The position numbers and the translations under genes are program-made. A stretch of 64,000 nucleotides of DNA from Burkholderia arboris (GTDB lineage: Bacteria; Pseudomonadota; Gammaproteobacteria; Burkholderiales; Burkholderiaceae). Of the stretch, positions 52,096-60,444 are shown one piece after another (positions within the stretch are counted from its first letter, which is position 1; the number at the start of each line of letters is the position of its first letter). The stretch spans positions 33,570 through 97,569 of the forward strand of contig NZ_CABVPX010000030.1 of assembly GCF_902499125.1 (NCBI RefSeq), given 5' to 3'. The notes under the pieces are model-generated. The model was not told the origin of the DNA. It worked only from the letters and a program-made list of their open reading frames with translations, and ran no database searches.

Positions 52096-52121
52096 GATCA
52101 ATCGATAACCGCAGGTATTCA
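52096..52121. promoter_or_regulatory. Second copy of the putative LysR operator
   Basis: GATCAATCGATAACC, four bases, then GTATTCA matches the site at 49392-49417 in 20 of its 22 defined positions. It lies 102 bases upstream of the MFS start on the minus strand and 57 bases before the membrane-protein gene on the plus strand. Confidence 0.55.
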
Positions 52122-52177
52122 TTCCTGTTTCAGCCACGCCGGAACCACAGACGCAACGCAACACCACGGGTGAAGAA

Positions 52178-52864
52178 TTGACCGACAACGACGAACTTTC
52201 GCTCCGCCGGGAGAGCCGCTTCTGGCAGCTCGCGCCGGTGAGATGGTGGATCCGCGGGCACGGCAGCGACGGCTATTCGTTCCGTCTGCTGCTGCACCCG
52301 CTCGTGCTCGTGTGCGTGCTCGAATTCGTCTGCATGATGTTCGAAGCGCTGTACACCAGCATCGCCGTCAGCGCGGTCGCGACGCTGTTCCTCGGCTTTG
52401 CCGGGTTCTACGGCGCGCAGCGCGAATGGCTGATGACGTCCGTGACCGCGCGCGCGCTCGTGAAGGCGCGCATGAAGAAGGCGGCCGAGCGGTTCTCGTC
52501 GCTCGGCGTCGGCGCGACCGTGCTCGCCATCTTCGTTGCCGCGACGTCGCTGTCGCTCGTGATGTCGGGCCAGCCGGTGCTGGACAGCGTGTCGAAGGAT
52601 GCCGTGTCGATCTTCATCGCGCTGGTGTTCCTGCCGGTGTACGTATCCGGTGCGGTGCGCAAGCTGGCGATCGCGCGGATCGAGGAACTGGAGGCGCTGC
52701 GTCACGCGACCGTCGGCACGCGGCTGAAATTCGACCGGGCCGGCGCCGTGCGCGCGGTGGTCGTGCAGGGCGCGGCCGGAAAAGGGACGGTATCCGTGAT
52801 GGAGTACACGGTGCTCGGGTTCAGCCCGCCGCTCGAACAGGTCGGGCGTGAACCGCGCGCGTGA
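52178..52864 (+). CDS. Four-helix membrane protein of unknown function
   Basis: The 228-residue protein has four clear hydrophobic segments (around residues 36-60, 63-82, 107-130 and 142-164) and a cytoplasmic C-terminal part. I do not recognise the family. The only in-frame start that includes the full first domain is TTG at 52178, with a weak ribosome-binding sequence. The gene is convergent with the histidine kinase gene, about 33 bases away. A small triple repeat of AAGGTGTA/AAGGTTTA lies just after the stop. Confidence 0.55.
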   Translation: MTDNDELSLRRESRFWQLAPVRWWIRGHGSDGYSFRLLLHPLVLVCVLEFVCMMFEALYTSIAVSAVATLFLGFAGFYGAQREWLMTSVTARALVKARMKKAAERFSSLGVGATVLAIFVAATSLSLVMSGQPVLDSVSKDAVSIFIALVFLPVYVSGAVRKLAIARIEELEALRHATVGTRLKFDRAGAVRAVVVQGAAGKGTVSVMEYTVLGFSPPLEQVGREPRA

Positions 52865-52897
52865 AGGTGTAAAGGTTTAAAGGTGTAAGGGTGCGCG

Positions 52898-53995
52898 TTA
52901 CGCCGGGAACCGTTCGCTGTCGGGCGCCGGCGCGAGGTTGTCGGGCCACTGCACCTCGAACCGCGTGCCGCCCGCGCCGGTCGGTGCGCAGAGGGCTTCG
53001 CCGTGATGCGCGTGCGCGATCGCCGCGACGACGGCGAGCCCGAGGCCGGTGCCGCCGGGTTGCGTATCGTCGACGCGCCGGAACGCCTGAAACACGTGCG
53101 GTGCGAAATCGGCCGGGATGCCGGGGCCGTCGTCCTCGACGCGCAGCCGGCACATGCCGTTTTCGATGCGCGTCTGGATCCGGATCGCGCCGGGCACCGC
53201 ATGGCGGCGCGCATTCTCCAGCAGCGCCAGTAAAGCCTGGCGGATGCGGACCGGGTCGCAGCGCATGCGCCGCGGGTCGAGATCGAGTTCCGGATGCTGG
53301 CCGGCGGCCTGCAGCGCGTGCGTGAACACGTCGACCACGGCGCGCACGTCGGCAGCGAGATCGGTGTCGCGGATCTCGATGCTGAGGTGCCCGCTGTCGG
53401 CGAGGCTGACCACGCGCAGATCTTCGATCAGCCGCGTCAAGCCTTCGACCTGCGTGAGCAGGCTGCGGTACAGCGCTTCGCTCGGCGTGAACACGCCCTC
53501 GGCGAGCCCCTGCAGCCGCCCGCGCAAGACGGTGACGGGCGTGCGCAGTTCATGGGCGATCGCCGCGTTCCAGAACGTCTGTTCGTCGGTCACGCGCTGC
53601 AGTTCGCTCGCGAGCGCGTTGAAGTTGTCGGCGAGCAGCGCCGCTTCGTGCAGCGAACGGTCGCCGGCGACGGCGCGTGCGGCGAGATCGCCGCGCGCGA
53701 CGCGGCGGATGCTGTCCGTCACCGAGTTCAGCGGCACGAGGATGCGGCGCGACAGGTTGACCGCGACGATGATCGCGATCAGCAGGCCGACCAGCGTGGT
53801 CGAGATGATCCACACCCACTCCGGCCCGCTCGGGAGCCAGCTCTGCGGCTTGAAGTACTCGGGCGAGTACTTGTACAGCAGGTAGTAGAACGCGTAGGCC
53901 GTCACGACGATCAGCACCGTGATGCCGAAGGCGATCGCGCCCATCGTCAGCGCGATCTGGCGGCTCAGGCCGTCGAGTTTCAATCGCCGCTCCAC
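52898..53995 (-). CDS. Sensor histidine kinase (BaeS-like)
   Basis: This 365-residue sensor has two membrane segments (about residues 15-42 and 60-82) around a short periplasmic loop, a HAMP domain (RRILVPLNSVTDSIRRVARGD), the phospho-acceptor His in NAAIAHELRTPVTVL, an N-box ALLENARRHA and G-boxes VEDDGPGIP and GGTGLGLAVV. It would phosphorylate the response regulator, whose gene overlaps it by 16 bases. The signal may concern the envelope, since the arrangement resembles BaeSR; this is an inference. Confidence 0.92.
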   Translation of the reverse strand: MERRLKLDGLSRQIALTMGAIAFGITVLIVVTAYAFYYLLYKYSPEYFKPQSWLPSGPEWVWIISTTLVGLLIAIIVAVNLSRRILVPLNSVTDSIRRVARGDLAARAVAGDRSLHEAALLADNFNALASELQRVTDEQTFWNAAIAHELRTPVTVLRGRLQGLAEGVFTPSEALYRSLLTQVEGLTRLIEDLRVVSLADSGHLSIEIRDTDLAADVRAVVDVFTHALQAAGQHPELDLDPRRMRCDPVRIRQALLALLENARRHAVPGAIRIQTRIENGMCRLRVEDDGPGIPADFAPHVFQAFRRVDDTQPGGTGLGLAVVAAIAHAHHGEALCAPTGAGGTRFEVQWPDNLAPAPDSERFPA

Positions 53996-54717
53996 AGTTT
54001 GTAGCCGACGCCGCGCACGCTGGCGGGCACGCCTTGCACGCCGAGGTCGTCCAGTTTCTTGCGCAGCTTGCTGACGTGGCTGTCCACGGTGCGCTCCAGC
54101 GCGTCGCCTTCCGGCAGGCAGGTGGCCATCAGCTCGGCGCGGCTGAACACGCGGCGCGGCGCACGCGCAAGCTGCGCGAGCAGCTTGAATTCGGTGAGCG
54201 TCAGCACGAGCGTGTGGCGTTCGCTGCCGACTTCGACCGTCGCTTCGTGGTGCTCGAGATCGATCTCGAACGGCGCGGCGCGCAGCACGCGCTGTTCTTC
54301 CTGGCGCGAGCCGGCCATCGACCGGCGCAGCACGGCCTGTGCGCGCGCGACGACTTCGGCCGGGTTGAACGGCTTGACCACGTAGTCGTCGGCGCCGATG
54401 CGCAACCCGGTCAGCTTGTCGATGTCCTGGTCGAGCGCGGTCAGCATGATGACCGGCGTGTCGCCGCGATGGCGGATTTCGGCGAGCACTTTCCAGCCGT
54501 CGAGGTGCGGCATCTGCACGTCGAGCAGTACGAGGTCCGGCTTCAGCGACAGGTGGAGTTCGAGCGCGCGGCGGCCGTCGGCCGCGTGCACGGTGCGCAG
54601 GCCGTTGCGCGCGAAGTACGCGATCAGGATCTCGGCGATCTCGGGTTCGTCCTCGGCGATGAGGACGAGCGCTTGCGCGCCCTGGCCGGCGCCGGGAGAT
54701 GAAGAAAATTCGGGCAT
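53980..54717 (-). CDS. OmpR-family response regulator (BaeR-like)
   Basis: The 245-residue protein has a receiver domain with the phospho-acceptor Asp in LVLLDVQMPHLDGW and the conserved Lys in DDYVVKPFN, followed by a winged-helix DNA-binding domain (LTLTEFKLLAQLARAPRRVFSR split as LTLTEFKLLAQLA and RAPRRVFSR, then TVDSHVSKLRKKLDD). The start at 54717 (MPEF) has AACGAGTGG upstream and gives normal length. It is the first gene of the two-component unit and is divergent from the amine oxidase operon, which could be a target. Confidence 0.92.
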   Translation of the reverse strand: MPEFSSSPGAGQGAQALVLIAEDEPEIAEILIAYFARNGLRTVHAADGRRALELHLSLKPDLVLLDVQMPHLDGWKVLAEIRHRGDTPVIMLTALDQDIDKLTGLRIGADDYVVKPFNPAEVVARAQAVLRRSMAGSRQEEQRVLRAAPFEIDLEHHEATVEVGSERHTLVLTLTEFKLLAQLARAPRRVFSRAELMATCLPEGDALERTVDSHVSKLRKKLDDLGVQGVPASVRGVGYKLWSGD

Positions 54718-55156
54718 GGCCACTCGTTCAGATCCATCGGGGTTCCATCGAATCGCCATACTACCGTACGACCCGTTCCATCGAACGAAGGCGGGCGCAG
54801 CGCGGCCGTTCCGGCGCGTGCGCGATGGCTTTCCGCAACTTTTCGGAATCGTCGCAATACGCGGTGCGACAGGGGAATACCCTGTCTTTTTTTTTCAATC
54901 CTGTTTTATGTATCATGACCTATCTTTTGCAACATGTACTAATTAAGGGTGCCGGAAAATCCTTATCGGGACAAGGCAGTACGGCACGTGATCAGGCAGG
55001 CAGGCGAACCGGATTCGCGCGCCCGATTCGGGGCGGGCCGGCGGCAGGTGTAGCCGGATCGGGATCGCATCCCGTTGTCAGATTCCGCGCGAGCGACGGC
55101 CGCGTGCCGCCGGGGCGGCCGCCGCTCGCGCCATTTGCAGGCGGTACCCACACATC
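54718..55156. other. Divergent region between response regulator and amine oxidase
   Basis: The 439-bp stretch holds no gene. Its most AT-rich part (about 54885-54950) follows the inverted repeat listed separately and probably contains the promoter of the amine oxidase operon. From about 54960 the DNA becomes GC-rich without a recognisable frame, leaving an untranslated leader of up to about 200 bases. Confidence 0.5.
54868..54918 (+). promoter_or_regulatory. Inverted repeat plus T-tract element upstream of the amine oxidase operon
   Basis: GACAGGG at 54868-54874 and CCCTGTC at 54880-54886 form a perfect seven-base inverted repeat around GAATA, followed at once by nine T residues and then ATCATGACC. 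It has the shape of a Rho-independent terminator but sits between divergent genes. A closely similar element precedes the PhyH gene at 58834. It may be an operator or an attenuator. Confidence 0.6.
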
Positions 55157-56641
55157 ATGTCCAGGAAGTCATCCATCAGCGGAGCGGCCGACCTGCAGCG
55201 CAGGCAGTGGCTCAAGGTCGCGGGCGCGTCGGTCGCGGCGGGCGGGCTGGCACTCGGCGCCGCACGGGCGAAGGCCGACGCGGCGCCGGCCGCCGGCCAT
55301 GACGCCGGCGTGCTCGACGTTGCAATCGTCGGCGCCGGTCTGGCCGGCCTGACGGCCGCGCGCGACCTGCGCTACGCGGGCTGCGAATCGTTCGCCGTGC
55401 TCGAGGCGCGCGATCGGGTGGGCGGCCGCACGCTGAACTACGACGTGGGCGGCGGGTATGTGACCGAGGTCGGTGGCCAGTGGATCGGCCCGGGCCAGAC
55501 GGCCGTCGCCGATCTCGCCCGCGAGCTGGAAGTCGGCACGTTCCCGAGCTATTACGCGGGCAAGACGGTCATTCTCGGTGGCGACGGGCGCGTGGAGATC
55601 GACCTGCAGGGCACGTTCGGCACCGACGAAACCGTCGCGGCGAAGCTGAGCAAGTTGTCGCGCGACGTGCCGTCCGGTGCGCCGTGGACGTCGCCGAAGG
55701 CCGGTGAGCTCGACCGGCTGTCGGTCGGCGACTGGCTCGCGACGCAGGGCATCAAGCCGGAAGACCGGATGGGCTGGAACGCGTCGATCTCGCTGTCGGG
55801 CGGCGTCGCGCCCGCGAAGATGGGGCTGCTGCATTTCCTGTCGATGATCAACTCCGCCGATTGCGATTACTCACAGCTCGACTCGATCAGGCACAGCGCG
55901 CAGGAAACGCGTTTCGTCGGCGGCTCGCAGATCCTCAGCATCCGGATGGCGCAGCAACTGGGCGACAAGGTGCGGCTGTCGTCGCCGGTGCGCCGGATCG
56001 TCGGTTGGGATCGCGACGTCGTCACGCTGGAAACCGATCGCGGCACGGTGCGCGCGAAACAGGTCGTGATGGCGCTCCATCCGGCGCTGTGCCACCAGGT
56101 GCAGTTCGATCCGCCGCTGCCCGACAAGCGCCACGCGCTGCAGCGCGCATGGCCGGCCCATTCGCCGGCGCGCAAGACGGCGATGGTCTATCGCCGCCCG
56201 TTCTGGCGCGGCAAGGGATTGAACGGCCACGTCTTCCAGACCGACGGGCCGGTGTTCTGGGCTTACGACAATTCGCCGCCGGGCGGCGAGATCGGCGTGA
56301 TCAACGCATTCGTGCGGAATGCGCTGATGCCGTCGGACCCGCAGGCCGCCAAGCAGATGCACATGGATCTCTATGCGCAGGCGTGGGGTGACGAAGCGCG
56401 CGCGCCGGTGTCGTACCACGATCGCGACTGGGGGCTGGCCGATCCGTGGACGATCACGTGCGTATCGGCGATCCCGCCCGGCTTCTGGAGTGCGCACGGC
56501 GACGCGCTGCGCGCGCCGTGCGGCAACCTGATCTGGTCGGGCACCGAGACCGCGACCATCTGGGCCGGCTACATGGACGGCGCCGTGCGCGCCGGTCACC
56601 AAAGCGCGCTTCAGGCGCTCAATGCGCTGCGTCGTGCTTAG
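55157..56641 (+). CDS. Exported flavin amine oxidase (Tat substrate)
   Basis: This 494-residue protein starts with a twin-arginine signal (RRQWLKVAGASVAAGGLALG at about residues 15-34). It continues with the FAD-binding GxGxxG segment VAIVGAGLAGLTAARDL and RVGGRTLNYDVGGGYVTEVGGQWIGP, and ends with the flavin motif IWSGTETATIWAGYMDGAVRAG. It is a monoamine/polyamine oxidase-type enzyme that acts in the periplasm. It could pass electrons to the diheme cytochrome c encoded 10 bases downstream, since many exported relatives are dehydrogenases rather than oxidases. The amine substrate is unknown. Confidence 0.9.
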   Translation: MSRKSSISGAADLQRRQWLKVAGASVAAGGLALGAARAKADAAPAAGHDAGVLDVAIVGAGLAGLTAARDLRYAGCESFAVLEARDRVGGRTLNYDVGGGYVTEVGGQWIGPGQTAVADLARELEVGTFPSYYAGKTVILGGDGRVEIDLQGTFGTDETVAAKLSKLSRDVPSGAPWTSPKAGELDRLSVGDWLATQGIKPEDRMGWNASISLSGGVAPAKMGLLHFLSMINSADCDYSQLDSIRHSAQETRFVGGSQILSIRMAQQLGDKVRLSSPVRRIVGWDRDVVTLETDRGTVRAKQVVMALHPALCHQVQFDPPLPDKRHALQRAWPAHSPARKTAMVYRRPFWRGKGLNGHVFQTDGPVFWAYDNSPPGGEIGVINAFVRNALMPSDPQAAKQMHMDLYAQAWGDEARAPVSYHDRDWGLADPWTITCVSAIPPGFWSAHGDALRAPCGNLIWSGTETATIWAGYMDGAVRAGHQSALQALNALRRA

Positions 56642-56651
56642 GAGAGCGAAG

Positions 56652-57311
56652 ATGAAGAAACGGATTGTGGTGCTTGCGGCGCTCGTGGCGACCGGCGCGC
56701 TGCTGGCGCTCTACGGCCCGACGCTGCTCGGCTTCTACCGCCTGCAGCGTCATATCGATACGGCCGCGCAGGCCGCCGAGGCGGACGGTGGTGCATGGCC
56801 GCGCGTAACCGACGTGTGCATGGGCTGCCACGGCGTGAAGGGTACGTCGCTCAACCCGGCGTATCCGAGCCTGGCCGGCCAGCCGGCGCAATACGTGGCC
56901 GCGCAGCTTCGCGCGTTTGCAAGCGGGCAACGTGAGAACGCGACGATGGGCCCGCTCGCGATGACGATGAGCGAAACCGAGATCGCGCATCTGGCCGGCT
57001 ACTACGCGAAGCAGGTACCGGTGGACAACCGGTACTTCAAACCGGATGCCCGGCTGCGGGCGAAGGGCGAGCAACTGGTGACGGGCGGCGCGTGCGCTGC
57101 TTGCCACGGTGCGCGGTTGACGGGCCGGGCGCAGTTCCCGCGCCTCGCCGGACAGGGCTACGACTACCTGCTTGCGCAGCTCGACGCATTCGCGCAGGGA
57201 TCGCGCGGCGAGGCGACCGGCACGATGCAGCGCGTCGCGCAGGCGATGTCGGCGGATGACCGGGCGGCAGTCGCGACCTATCTCGCGAGCGTCAGCCCCG
57301 GCAAACAGTGA
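56652..57311 (+). CDS. Diheme cytochrome c
   Basis: The 219-residue protein has an N-terminal membrane anchor or signal (KKRIVVLAALVATGALLALYGP) and two heme c motifs, CMGCH (about residue 56) and CAACH (about residue 151). Each is followed by a cytochrome c4-type fold and a Met ligand (ATMGPLAM and TGTMQRVAQAM). It would carry electrons in the periplasm. The gene starts at ATG 56652 after GGAGAGCGAAG and is co-transcribed with the amine oxidase gene, so it may accept electrons from that enzyme. Confidence 0.9.
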   Translation: MKKRIVVLAALVATGALLALYGPTLLGFYRLQRHIDTAAQAAEADGGAWPRVTDVCMGCHGVKGTSLNPAYPSLAGQPAQYVAAQLRAFASGQRENATMGPLAMTMSETEIAHLAGYYAKQVPVDNRYFKPDARLRAKGEQLVTGGACAACHGARLTGRAQFPRLAGQGYDYLLAQLDAFAQGSRGEATGTMQRVAQAMSADDRAAVATYLASVSPGKQ

Positions 57312-57346
57312 ATCATCGAAAGCAATCGACCTACGGAGTTCGAATC

Positions 57347-58024
57347 ATGGATCACAGATCACTTGCACTTTGCCTTTCCAGCGCGACGCTTGCGATGACG
57401 ACGGGCGTCTACGGTTTCAAGTTCGTCCGCAAGCGCAATTTCCTGCTCGGCTTCGAATGGTGGATCGTCACGATCTCCGCGTCCAACGCGCTGCTCTTCT
57501 TCGTGACGGAATCGCCGGTGTCGTACGGTATTTCGCACTTTCTCGACGCATTCTCGCGTGGGTTCGGGATGCCGGTCATCGCGGTCGCGGGGTTGATGGC
57601 CGTCACGCACGGCTACCGGCCGTCGGTGCGGCAGGATCTGCTGCTGTTCGTGCTCGCGGCCGTCGGCACGGTCGCGCTGGTGGCGGCCGGCTTCCTGCAA
57701 GGTGTGCTGCCGTACTTCTACGTGACGATGTGGACGCTGCTCTCGGTCTATCTCGCCGGTTTCGTGATGCGGCTGCTACGTGCCGGGCACGCGTTCCATG
57801 CGCTGACAACGACGGTCGCGCTCGTTGCGTCGCAGTCGATTGCCTGCATCTACGATTTCTACAGGATCCCGGGCGAGGACACCAACGTCGTGTTCAACTT
57901 CTACGTGCTGGCGTTGCTCACGTGGTCGTACTTCACGGTCGTGATCTATTACGCATACAGCGCGCTGGAGCGGGGGAAGGGGCGCAGTCAGGCCGGTGCC
58001 GGCGTGTTGTCGTATCCGAAATGA
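57347..58024 (+). CDS. Seven-helix membrane protein of unknown function
   Basis: The 225-residue protein has seven hydrophobic segments spread evenly along its length and little else. I do not recognise the family; similar proteins are sometimes named transporters without evidence. ATG 57347 follows ACGGAGTTCG. It lies 35 bases after the cytochrome c gene and before the TetR gene, so it is probably the third gene of the amine oxidase operon. It may pass electrons, anchor the oxidase or move its substrate. Confidence 0.65.
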   Translation: MDHRSLALCLSSATLAMTTGVYGFKFVRKRNFLLGFEWWIVTISASNALLFFVTESPVSYGISHFLDAFSRGFGMPVIAVAGLMAVTHGYRPSVRQDLLLFVLAAVGTVALVAAGFLQGVLPYFYVTMWTLLSVYLAGFVMRLLRAGHAFHALTTTVALVASQSIACIYDFYRIPGEDTNVVFNFYVLALLTWSYFTVVIYYAYSALERGKGRSQAGAGVLSYPK

Positions 58025-58100
58025 ATCGCTGTACCGAGAAAGTGGCCGGGATGGCCGAATCGCGGACGGGCGGCTGCGGCAGGGGCGGTGGAGCGGGCCG

Positions 58101-58721
58101 ATGGATGCGCCACGCCTGACCCGAACGCAACGGCGTGACGCGACGCGCGAACGCCTGATCGGCGCCGCGCGCACGGTCTTCGCCGAAAAAGGCTATGCGG
58201 CCGCGAGCGTCGAAGATATCGCGGCGGCGGCCGGGCATACGCGCGGCGCGTTCTACTCGAACTACCGCGGCAAGGCGGACATGCTGTTCGAACTGCTGCG
58301 GCGCGATCAGGACGAGGCCGCGGCTGCGTTGCAGCGGATCGCCGGTGCAAATGACCCGGCGGACGATATGCAGCACGCGATGCTCGCGTACTGGCGGCGG
58401 TGCATCGGGCGGCAGCCGTCGCGCCTGATGTGGCTGGAAGCCCAGCTCCAGGCGGCGCGCGATCCGCAGTTCCGCGCGCGGTTCGGTGTGTTCCTGCGTG
58501 ACCGGCAGGCGCTGGCGACTGCATGCATCGACGCATACGCGGTGCGCACCGGCGCGTTGCTGCCGTTGCCCACGCAGGTGCTGGCGCTCGGCCTGACCGC
58601 ACTGTGCGACGGCGTGGCGGCGTGTTGCGCGGCCGATGCACGGAGCACGGCCGATTCGCTGACCGACGCCGTGCTGGCCGGATTCCTGGCGCACACGGTG
58701 TTCGGCCGCGTGCGCGGGTGA
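58101..58721 (+). CDS. TetR-family transcriptional regulator
   Basis: The 206-residue protein has the TetR helix-turn-helix RLIGAARTVFAEKGYAAASV, EDIAAAAGHTRGAFYSNYRG and KADML over residues 17-60, and a C-terminal ligand domain of AcrR type. The start ATG 58101 follows GGTGGAGCGGGCC. A perfect 9-8-9 inverted repeat lies 150 bases downstream, before the PhyH gene, and is the best operator candidate. It should repress that unit, and possibly the amine oxidase genes, until a ligand binds. Confidence 0.9.
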   Translation: MDAPRLTRTQRRDATRERLIGAARTVFAEKGYAAASVEDIAAAAGHTRGAFYSNYRGKADMLFELLRRDQDEAAAALQRIAGANDPADDMQHAMLAYWRRCIGRQPSRLMWLEAQLQAARDPQFRARFGVFLRDRQALATACIDAYAVRTGALLPLPTQVLALGLTALCDGVAACCAADARSTADSLTDAVLAGFLAHTVFGRVRG

Positions 58722-58833
58722 CGGAGCGGCGCAGCGGCGGCCCGCATGGTCGCAGGATTGCCGGAAGGCCGAAAGCCGATGGTCACGACGGGCCGGTCGT
58801 CTGCCGCGATGCGCGTTCGATCATGTAGACGAA

Positions 58834-58860
58834 ACAGGGAATACCCCGTCTTTTTCTTTT
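58834..58860 (+). promoter_or_regulatory. Inverted repeat plus T-tract element upstream of the PhyH operon
   Basis: ACAGGGAATACCCCGTC followed by TTTTTCTTTTC is a near copy of the element at 54868-54918. The right arm differs by one base and the loop is one base shorter. Further downstream both have ATGACCTA or a close variant. This is the strongest hint that the two operons are co-regulated. Confidence 0.55.
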
Positions 58861-58872
58861 CATTATTTTTGT

Positions 58873-58898
58873 CATGATGACCTAACATAGTCATCATG
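58873..58898. promoter_or_regulatory. Perfect inverted repeat, probable TetR operator
   Basis: CATGATGAC at 58873-58881 and GTCATCATG at 58890-58898 form a perfect 9-base inverted repeat with an eight-base spacer. The layout is typical of a TetR-type operator, and the TetR gene lies just upstream. It lies in the promoter region of the PhyH gene, 67 bases before its start. Confidence 0.55.
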
Positions 58899-58964
58899 TT
58901 CTATCGAAGGGTCGGCAATGAAGATCAGCCGCCGGTGGTCGCTGGACGAATCAGGAGATTGACG

Positions 58965-59798
58965 ATGGATGCAAAGACTCGCAGGGCGTTCTTCGAGGAT
59001 GGGGCCGTGCTCATCGAAGGCGTGCTCAACGACGAACAACTGGCGCAATGCCGCGCGGTGTTCGACTGGGGGATGGAGAACCCGGGCCCGATGGCGTCGG
59101 CGTTGCTCGACGGCACCGAATACAAATCGCACAACGACAACGCGAACCCGTATGCGAAGGCGCGGCTCGACGCACTCGTCGCCACGTTGCCGTTCGGGCC
59201 GCTGTTCGCCGACCTGTGGGGCTCGAAGCACGTGTGGTACTTCGCGGAGGAGTTGTTCATGAAGGCCGGCGGCAAGAGCGCACGCTCGCCGTGGCACCAG
59301 GACACGTCGTACCTGCCGTGGCAAGGGATGCATTTCGGCAACGCGTGGATCAGCTTCGAAGGCGTGCCGAAGCGCAATGCGCTGGAGATCGTGCGCGGCT
59401 CGCATCACGGCGTGCGCCACGACGGCACGACGTTCCAGAACGCAGAAGATCCGACCGATCCGCTGCATGGCGGCAACGTCTGGCCGCGCCTGCCGAACAT
59501 CGAGGTCGAACGGCGTGCCGCACCGGAGGCGTACGACATCCTGTCGTGGGAAACGAAGCCGGGCGACGTGCTGCTGCTGCATCCGGGCGTACTGCACGGC
59601 GGCGGTGCGGTCGATGCCGACTTCCCCGACCGCCACACGCTGGTGCTGCGCTTCTTCGGCGACGACGCGGTGTTCAGCCCGCTGCCCGACGAAAGCCGTT
59701 CGGGTTTTACGCCGGCCGGCGTGCTGTTCGTCGAGGAGCTTGCCGCGCTGAAGGCCGGCGATCCGTTCCGCGCACCGTGTTTTCGTCAACTCGTCTGA
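58965..59798 (+). CDS. Phytanoyl-CoA dioxygenase (PhyH)-family enzyme
   Basis: The 277-residue protein is a non-heme iron, 2-oxoglutarate-dependent dioxygenase. The iron ligands are His111 and Asp113 in SPWHQDTSYLPW, the distal His is in LLLHPGVLHGGGAV, and an Arg for 2-oxoglutarate is in HTLVLRFF. Relatives hydroxylate acyl chains, alkaloids or small acids. ATG 58965 follows AGGAGATTGACG. It is followed 17 bases later by the Rid-family gene, so the pair probably acts on one substrate. Confidence 0.9.
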   Translation: MDAKTRRAFFEDGAVLIEGVLNDEQLAQCRAVFDWGMENPGPMASALLDGTEYKSHNDNANPYAKARLDALVATLPFGPLFADLWGSKHVWYFAEELFMKAGGKSARSPWHQDTSYLPWQGMHFGNAWISFEGVPKRNALEIVRGSHHGVRHDGTTFQNAEDPTDPLHGGNVWPRLPNIEVERRAAPEAYDILSWETKPGDVLLLHPGVLHGGGAVDADFPDRHTLVLRFFGDDAVFSPLPDESRSGFTPAGVLFVEELAALKAGDPFRAPCFRQLV

Positions 59799-59815
59799 AC
59801 CGGGAGAATTTGATC

Positions 59816-60229
59816 ATGACGGCAACCCCCAAGCGGCAATCGATCGTACCGGCCGCATTCCAGCCGTGGTACGACGCGTACCACTTCTCGGCGGCGACGC
59901 GCGTCGGCGACACGATCTGGGTGTCGGGCCAGGTCGGCCTCGACGCGCAGATGCAGCCGGCCGACGGCGTGCAGGCGCAGGCGCAGATCGCGTTCGAATG
60001 CGTGAAGATGATCCTCGAGGAAGCCGGTGCAAGTCTCGCCGACGTCGTCGAGTTGACGACCTTCCACACGGATCTGCAGCGTGAGGCGGAGGGCTTCGCG
60101 GCGGTCAAGGACGTGTATTTCCCGAACCGCTACCCGTCGTGGACGGCGGTCGGCGTGTCGCAACTGGCACTGCCGGGGCTGTGCGTCGAGATTCGTGCGG
60201 TGGCGGTAGCCGGGTCCGGCAGGGACTGA
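59816..60229 (+). CDS. Rid (YjgF/YER057c)-family protein lacking the RidA arginine
   Basis: This 137-residue protein has the Rid fold with VGDTIWVSGQVGLD, ECVKMILEEAGASLADVVE and GLCVEIRAVA near the end. RidA deaminates 2-aminoacrylate-type enamines and needs an Arg at the PARS-like position. Here that position reads YPSWT, so the Arg is missing, as in the Rid4-7 subfamilies found in catabolic operons. It could assist hydrolysis of an imine formed by an oxidase. ATG 59816 is four bases after GGGAGAATTTG. Confidence 0.85.
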   Translation: MTATPKRQSIVPAAFQPWYDAYHFSAATRVGDTIWVSGQVGLDAQMQPADGVQAQAQIAFECVKMILEEAGASLADVVELTTFHTDLQREAEGFAAVKDVYFPNRYPSWTAVGVSQLALPGLCVEIRAVAVAGSGRD

Positions 60230-60444
60230 CGAGGCGAATCGAGATTTTTCCGGAACTGCATTTCATATGAATCGCAGTCCTCAAGAAGAATCGGGAAGTT
60301 GAAAGGTAGTTGGCGGGCCCCCGGCCGGAATCCCGGCCGGCCACGATCAGGGAGCGACGCCTTCGTCGGCTGACGACGGCGATCGATACGAACGCGTTTC
60401 GTCCGTGACGGGCGAGCGCAGGCGGAACGGGAAGGAGAACCGTG

